Part shown: one piece after another, positions 59,847 through 64,000 of the stretch
How positions within the stretch are numbered: the first letter of the stretch is position 1
How the letters are laid out: each line of letters opens with the position of its first letter
DNA from: an uncultured Lachnospiraceae bacterium
GTDB taxonomy: Bacteria > Bacillota > Clostridia > Lachnospirales > Lachnospiraceae
Length of the DNA: 64,000 nt
Reading direction: 5' to 3'
NCBI GenBank assembly: GCA_947626415.1
Contig: CANQSA010000007.1
Location: 1-64,000, forward strand
Notes under the pieces: model-generated
What the model was told of the DNA's origin: nothing
Database searches by the model: none
What the model saw: only the letters and a program-made list of their open reading frames with translations
Made by a program: the position numbers and the translations under genes

Positions 59847-60788
59847 ATGAAAACGCTGTTGAAAAAGCTGGGGCGCTATCTTACGGATCAAAAGTATCGG
59901 TTTCTGGTCAATTCGTATTTATACGGATATCCCAATATGCATGATGATCAATATCTGCAGAAGAAATTCAGGATTACGATGGGATATGAATTGGACCTCG
60001 ACTCGCCTGTCACTTTGAATGAAAAACTTCAGTGGCTGAAGCTCTATGACAGAAAAACGGCGTACACGGTGATGGTAGACAAATATCTGGTACGGCAATA
60101 TATCGCGCAGAAGATCGGAGAGGAATATCTGATCCCCCTGCTTGGAGTATGGGATTCTCCGGATCAGATTGATTTTGACAGCCTGCCGGATCAGTTCGTT
60201 CTGAAATGTAATCACAACTCCGGTCTGGGAATGTGTATCTGCAGCGACCGTTCTGAAATAGATATCCGAAAGGTAAGAAACGGATTGGCGCGGGGACTCA
60301 GACAGGACTATTGGAGAACAGGCCGGGAATGGCCCTATAAAAATGTCCCGCGTAAGATTATTGCGGAGCAGTTTTTAAAAAGCGATGCGGGCGGCCTGAC
60401 GGATTATAAGATCCATTGTTTTAACGGGGTTCCCAAATTTATTCTGGTTTGCCGCGACCGTTTTGCCCAAAGCGGACTTACAGAGGATTTTTATACGGTT
60501 GAGTGGGAACGAATGCAGGTCAAGCGGCCGGGGATTCCCAATGCCGCGACGCCGGTTCCGCGGCCGGAAGGCCTGGAGCAGATGCTGCGGTTGGCAGGAA
60601 AATTATCGGAAAACATTCCGTTTATTCGAATAGATTTTTATTTTGCAGCGGGAAAAATTTATTTTTCCGAGCTGACGTTTTATCCGGCGTCGGGATTTGA
60701 ACCGTATGATCCGCCGGAATGGGATAAGACTTTTGGAGCGTGGCTGACGCTTCCCATAAGATATCAGAAAGGAGAGAAGAGAAAATGA
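59847..60788 (+). CDS. TupA-like ATP-grasp protein
   Basis: This 313-aa protein matches the TupA-like ATP-grasp family: RITMGYELDLDSPVTLNEKLQWLKLYDR, VDKYLVRQYIAQKIGEEYLIPLLGVW, FVLKCNHNSG and FIRIDFYFAAGKIYFSELTFYPASGFEP. TupA-type proteins take part in teichuronopeptide or glycan modification, joining amino acids to uronic acids. This fits the dehydrogenase (ugd) in the same operon. ATG 59847 with GGGAGG upstream is preferred to 59832. It overlaps the next gene by ATGA. Confidence 0.87.
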   Translation: MKTLLKKLGRYLTDQKYRFLVNSYLYGYPNMHDDQYLQKKFRITMGYELDLDSPVTLNEKLQWLKLYDRKTAYTVMVDKYLVRQYIAQKIGEEYLIPLLGVWDSPDQIDFDSLPDQFVLKCNHNSGLGMCICSDRSEIDIRKVRNGLARGLRQDYWRTGREWPYKNVPRKIIAEQFLKSDAGGLTDYKIHCFNGVPKFILVCRDRFAQSGLTEDFYTVEWERMQVKRPGIPNAATPVPRPEGLEQMLRLAGKLSENIPFIRIDFYFAAGKIYFSELTFYPASGFEPYDPPEWDKTFGAWLTLPIRYQKGEKRK

Positions 60789-63700
60789 AGCGCAACTATT
60801 ACAAAAAAGTGCTATCAATGTTTCTGGCCGTATCTTTCTCTGCGGCTTCTTTACCGGCAGAGATATCGGCATCGGAAACAAAAACCACGGCGGCGCAGAA
60901 TACCGAATATGTTTCGACTTTTCAGACATCCGAATCTACGCTTGCTCCCGGCATTACGCAGACTGTCAACAGCGCTTATGGCGCTGACGGCGCTCTAATC
61001 AACTACTACGTTGCAGTTGCTGATCTTGACAATGCATATGTAGGTGTTCAGGCGACTTACAAGGATGCGCAGTGTCAGACAACCGGTCTGTCTAAAATGA
61101 CCGAGCAGGCAGAGGCCATGTATAAAAAGCATACTAATTCAAAAGATCAGACGAATTATATTGCCAATTATACTATTGTAGCCGGCATAAACGGCGATGG
61201 TTACAATACCGCGAATGCGATGCCTTCCGGCGCGCATGTGATGAATGGCGTAAATGGATTTAACATTAAGAAGTCGGCTAATTCCAGTTGGTTTGCTGTT
61301 TTTGCGGACGGAAAAGCTCTGTGCGGGGCCGATGACAAAGACTGGGACGAGGCAGTTGCGAAACACGGCGCTGTAAAAGAAGCAATCGGCGGCTTTCAAT
61401 TAGTTAGGAAGAACGGTGTCGATATCCCGTATACCGAAAGCAACTATCTGAACAGCAGCCGCTATCCCCGTTCTTTTGTAGGAGTAACTGACGACAATAA
61501 GGTCGTATTCATGATAGCGGACGGCAGCAATTCAGGCGGCTCTGCGGGTACAAATTATAATGAGTCACTTGAAATCATGAATGATGCAGGCTGTACCTAT
61601 ATTCTCTGTCTGGATGGCGGCGGATCGGCGACCTACATATCCCGGCAGGCGGACAGTAATGATATTCAGGTTACCAGCCGTCCATCCGACGGCTCGGAGC
61701 GCGCGGTGTCAAATGGTCTTATTATGTACAGCAGCGCGCCTTCGTCCGATACCTTTGAAAAGGCGGAAATTACGGCAGAGAACTACTATGTAACACCAAA
61801 TTCCAGGGTTCGGATTTCCGCTGTCGGCGTCAGTCCGGCGGGAACCGAAGTAAAGCTGCCGGCGGGTGCCGTATGGACCGCAACGCATGGTAAGATTGAG
61901 GGAAATGTATTTGTTTCTGATGGAACGACCGGGGATGCTAAGATTTCGCTTAAAGCGGACGGCAGGGAGATTGGTTCAACTACGATCCATGTCGTCTATC
62001 CGGATACAGTTGCATTCGCACGGGATGTAATGAATGTTCCCTTCGGTGCTGCGGTTGATCTTGAGGTCATTGCCAAATACAGGCTTCATAATGTAGCGGT
62101 CAAGGACGGCGACTTTACTTTTCATATTCAAAATCAGAAAGCAGGCAGCATTTCAGGCAATCAGTTTACGGCTGCCGGAGAAAATGCGAATCTTGCAGAA
62201 ACAACGATTACCGTATCGGTAAAGGGCGTATCCGGAGTGACAGATACGCTTACGGTTAAACTGGGGAAAGGGTCTGATGTCATTTTTGATTTCGAGAAAG
62301 GGACTGACGGCGCGAATCTCAATAACTGGAAGGTAAAGGATCATAATAATAGTATGGATGATCTCTGCTCTGAGGTTTCTATCGTAAACAAGAAAACAGG
62401 CATGGTCCACAGTGGGGATTCTGCGCTTGCCTTCCATTACAAGATGGATGAGGAAATTAACGGCACGAAGTCTCTGGAGGGAGACGGAATTGCCTGGGTA
62501 GGAAAATCTATCGAGGTGAAGAATGCTGTTGGTCTGGGCTTCTGGCTCTATGTTCCTGAGGATTGTACGCAGCTTGCTATATGGGCAGGTACTTCCCTTC
62601 ATGATGAAAAGGGGGAGTTCAAGAAGAAAAATATCTATAATCTTGCGCTTTATAACGATGACAGTGTGAATCATATGGAGTATTCCGGCTGGCATTATTT
62701 TAAGGTTCCCATAACAGATCCGACAGTGTATATCGAAACAAATGATGATAAAGCCGGCGGAACTGCCCTTGCGGCGAGTGCGAATGCTTTTATTAAGATT
62801 TATGCTGTAAACATTGACGCGGAGAAAAATCAGGAAACGAATTATATGGGTGATTTCACCTTTTATATCGATGATATTACAGTAGACTATTCGGACGCGG
62901 TTGACGACCGGGAGAATCCGATTTTCTCCGGCATGACCTATGCGGCTGACAATATGAGTGGCGCTAAGGAACTGAATGGGCAGACGGCAGCAGACAATAC
63001 TGTAAGCTTTGCCGGAAAGGTTTCCGAGGATATGACGAACCCGGCCAACGCCAGTGGCCTGAATGCTTCCTCTGCTGCTGCCTATATTGATGGGGTGCCG
63101 GTTGACTGCGTATACACGGACGGACTGATTACGGTTTCCGATATGGTTCTGACAAACGGTGTGCACACGGTCCGCATGGGCATCAGCGATAAGATGGGAA
63201 ATTACTCGGAAATTAAGCGGCAGATCGTCATTGCTGATCCGAAAGAAAAGACTCCAACGGTTCGTGTTCGGCCGCATGATAATACGCTTGACGGCAAAGT
63301 CCAGAATGGTTCGGTTTACTGGGTAGATATAGAGACTGACGCGGTGGAGACTGTAAAGTCGATTGAAATGAAGCTGGATCTGGATAGTATGAACGACTGG
63401 CAGCCGGAACATATTGAGACGCTATCTGGGTTTACATGTACATACAGCTTTGCAGACGTCAATGATAAGGCGGAGAATATTCTTACGGTTCGATTTGAAC
63501 GGAACCGGGATTATTTGGCTGAGACCGGAACCAAGGTAATCGCAAGTCTTCCGATCCGGGTATGGGATTATGTTGGCTCCGCCGGAGGTCATAAACATGC
63601 CAATGCAGTTGAGGCATGGAATTGTGATTCTCCTTGTATCCCTGCACTTTCGGTTGATGTAGATACCGAGAAGGGCGTAGTGACTTATCTGGATAACAGC

Positions 63701-64000
63701 AGCCACACTTTCTCCGGTGCGGATATTCATACGCGCAGCGTTGCTTATACTTATGGTGAGCAAATGAAGGTCAGCGACCATGCATATTACACTGCGCATT
63801 GTTTTCATATTCATAAGACTGAAAACAAAAATAAGGCGGCAACCTGTACCGAGGATGGCTATACCGGCAGAACAATTTGTACAGTCTGCAACTCTCCTGT
63901 AGTTTGGGGAACTACTGTAAAGGCGACCGGTCATACCTTTGCTCTTACCGACAGTGTTCTGAAATGTCATTGCGGGCAGACCTATACGGGTGTCTGGATA
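60785..64000 (+). CDS. Secreted phosphodiester-glycosidase protein (partial at window end)
   Basis: The open frame runs 1072 codons to the window edge without a stop. The N-terminus is a signal peptide (KRNYYKKVLSMFLAVSFSAASLPAEISA). Residues about 50-325 form a phosphodiester glycosidase (NAGPA) domain, with NYTIVAGINGDGYNTANAMPSG, ILCLDGGGSATYIS and RPSDGSERAVSNGLIMY. Beta-rich segments follow, including a carbohydrate-binding-like stretch (about 500-700) and a cohesin-like region (about 855-930), then cysteine repeats of the C-T-E-D-G-Y-T-G...C-x-x-C type near the end. It likely acts on the cell-surface glycan made by this operon. Its start overlaps the TupA-like stop. Confidence 0.85.
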   Translation, partial: MKRNYYKKVLSMFLAVSFSAASLPAEISASETKTTAAQNTEYVSTFQTSESTLAPGITQTVNSAYGADGALINYYVAVADLDNAYVGVQATYKDAQCQTTGLSKMTEQAEAMYKKHTNSKDQTNYIANYTIVAGINGDGYNTANAMPSGAHVMNGVNGFNIKKSANSSWFAVFADGKALCGADDKDWDEAVAKHGAVKEAIGGFQLVRKNGVDIPYTESNYLNSSRYPRSFVGVTDDNKVVFMIADGSNSGGSAGTNYNESLEIMNDAGCTYILCLDGGGSATYISRQADSNDIQVTSRPSDGSERAVSNGLIMYSSAPSSDTFEKAEITAENYYVTPNSRVRISAVGVSPAGTEVKLPAGAVWTATHGKIEGNVFVSDGTTGDAKISLKADGREIGSTTIHVVYPDTVAFARDVMNVPFGAAVDLEVIAKYRLHNVAVKDGDFTFHIQNQKAGSISGNQFTAAGENANLAETTITVSVKGVSGVTDTLTVKLGKGSDVIFDFEKGTDGANLNNWKVKDHNNSMDDLCSEVSIVNKKTGMVHSGDSALAFHYKMDEEINGTKSLEGDGIAWVGKSIEVKNAVGLGFWLYVPEDCTQLAIWAGTSLHDEKGEFKKKNIYNLALYNDDSVNHMEYSGWHYFKVPITDPTVYIETNDDKAGGTALAASANAFIKIYAVNIDAEKNQETNYMGDFTFYIDDITVDYSDAVDDRENPIFSGMTYAADNMSGAKELNGQTAADNTVSFAGKVSEDMTNPANASGLNASSAAAYIDGVPVDCVYTDGLITVSDMVLTNGVHTVRMGISDKMGNYSEIKRQIVIADPKEKTPTVRVRPHDNTLDGKVQNGSVYWVDIETDAVETVKSIEMKLDLDSMNDWQPEHIETLSGFTCTYSFADVNDKAENILTVRFERNRDYLAETGTKVIASLPIRVWDYVGSAGGHKHANAVEAWNCDSPCIPALSVDVDTEKGVVTYLDNSSHTFSGADIHTRSVAYTYGEQMKVSDHAYYTAHCFHIHKTENKNKAATCTEDGYTGRTICTVCNSPVVWGTTVKATGHTFALTDSVLKCHCGQTYTGVWI

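Noticed and set aside
62153-63412. A 419-codon open frame on the minus strand
   Set aside because: It is antisense to the secreted glycosidase gene, has no ribosome site and a composition unlike a real protein; the plus-strand frame is continuous and has recognisable domains.
1-64000. CRISPR arrays, tRNA or rRNA genes and metabolite riboswitches
   Set aside because: I looked for regular spaced repeats, the tRNA GTTCGA-type arm and known riboswitch cores and saw none, though a covariance-model scan was not possible here.

Overview
The window looks like the chromosome of a strictly anaerobic gut Firmicute, most likely a Lachnospiraceae. The evidence is the gene style: Shine-Dalgarno motifs of the AGGAGG type, TTGACA/TATAAT promoters, a CIRCE-controlled hsp20, a flavodiiron protein fused to flavin reductase and rubredoxin, an Fe-S aldo/keto reductase, a LoaP-type antiterminator heading a polysaccharide operon, and many AT-rich islands in a more balanced background. 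The genus is not determined. No tRNA, rRNA or CRISPR array was seen.

Region 1 (1-9.4 kb) is an AT-rich defence and debris island. It holds a two-gene CBASS operon (CD-NTase plus a Cap15-like 2TM beta-barrel effector), an Abi-alpha/DUF4393 protein with a small upstream ORF, and an imperfect 68-bp direct repeat on either side of this module. A frameshifted IS256-family element follows, sitting between remnants of a DUF4357 gene and an IS3-type transposase. Then come a HEPN-type protein, a membrane protein, a J-domain/HIRAN gene pair and a P-loop kinase. Region 2 (9.4-11.9 kb) is an OPT-family transporter with a PqqD-like protein. Region 3 (11.9-20.4 kb) is a second island: an unknown three-gene cassette and a complete four-gene Wadjet (jetABCD) operon.

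Region 4 (20.4-46.6 kb) is mostly chromosomal backbone: hsp20, azlCD, upp, an MBL-fold hydrolase, a RelB/PIN toxin-antitoxin pair behind an unusual nested-palindrome leader, a MacB-like fused ABC exporter, a YhaO/YhaN-like (SbcDC-like) nuclease pair, an anion permease, a cytidylate-kinase-like protein, an Hpt/HD-GYP/hybrid-kinase signalling operon, a DUF2264/heparinase-like saccharide pair, the redox genes, and marR-degV.

Region 5 (46.6-64 kb) is a rightward surface-polysaccharide operon: loaP, ugd, an aminotransferase, an initiating sugar transferase, three ATP-grasp proteins, glycosyltransferases, an acyltransferase, an EpsG/Wzy-like polymerase, and a large secreted phosphodiester-glycosidase protein cut by the window end.

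The most interesting signal is in region 5. The operon promoter lies inside a 444-bp segment bounded by a 28-bp inverted repeat (26/28 identical, perfect 20-bp core). The layout fits an invertible promoter, with the far repeat forming an intrinsic terminator that would stop the promoter in the opposite orientation. Two coding sequences in the same operon carry nine-G homopolymers at which a one-base slip brings an early stop codon. Together these suggest a surface polysaccharide with two layers of phase variation: on/off by inversion and structure by slippage. This is inference from sequence layout and needs read-level evidence of inversion and length variation.
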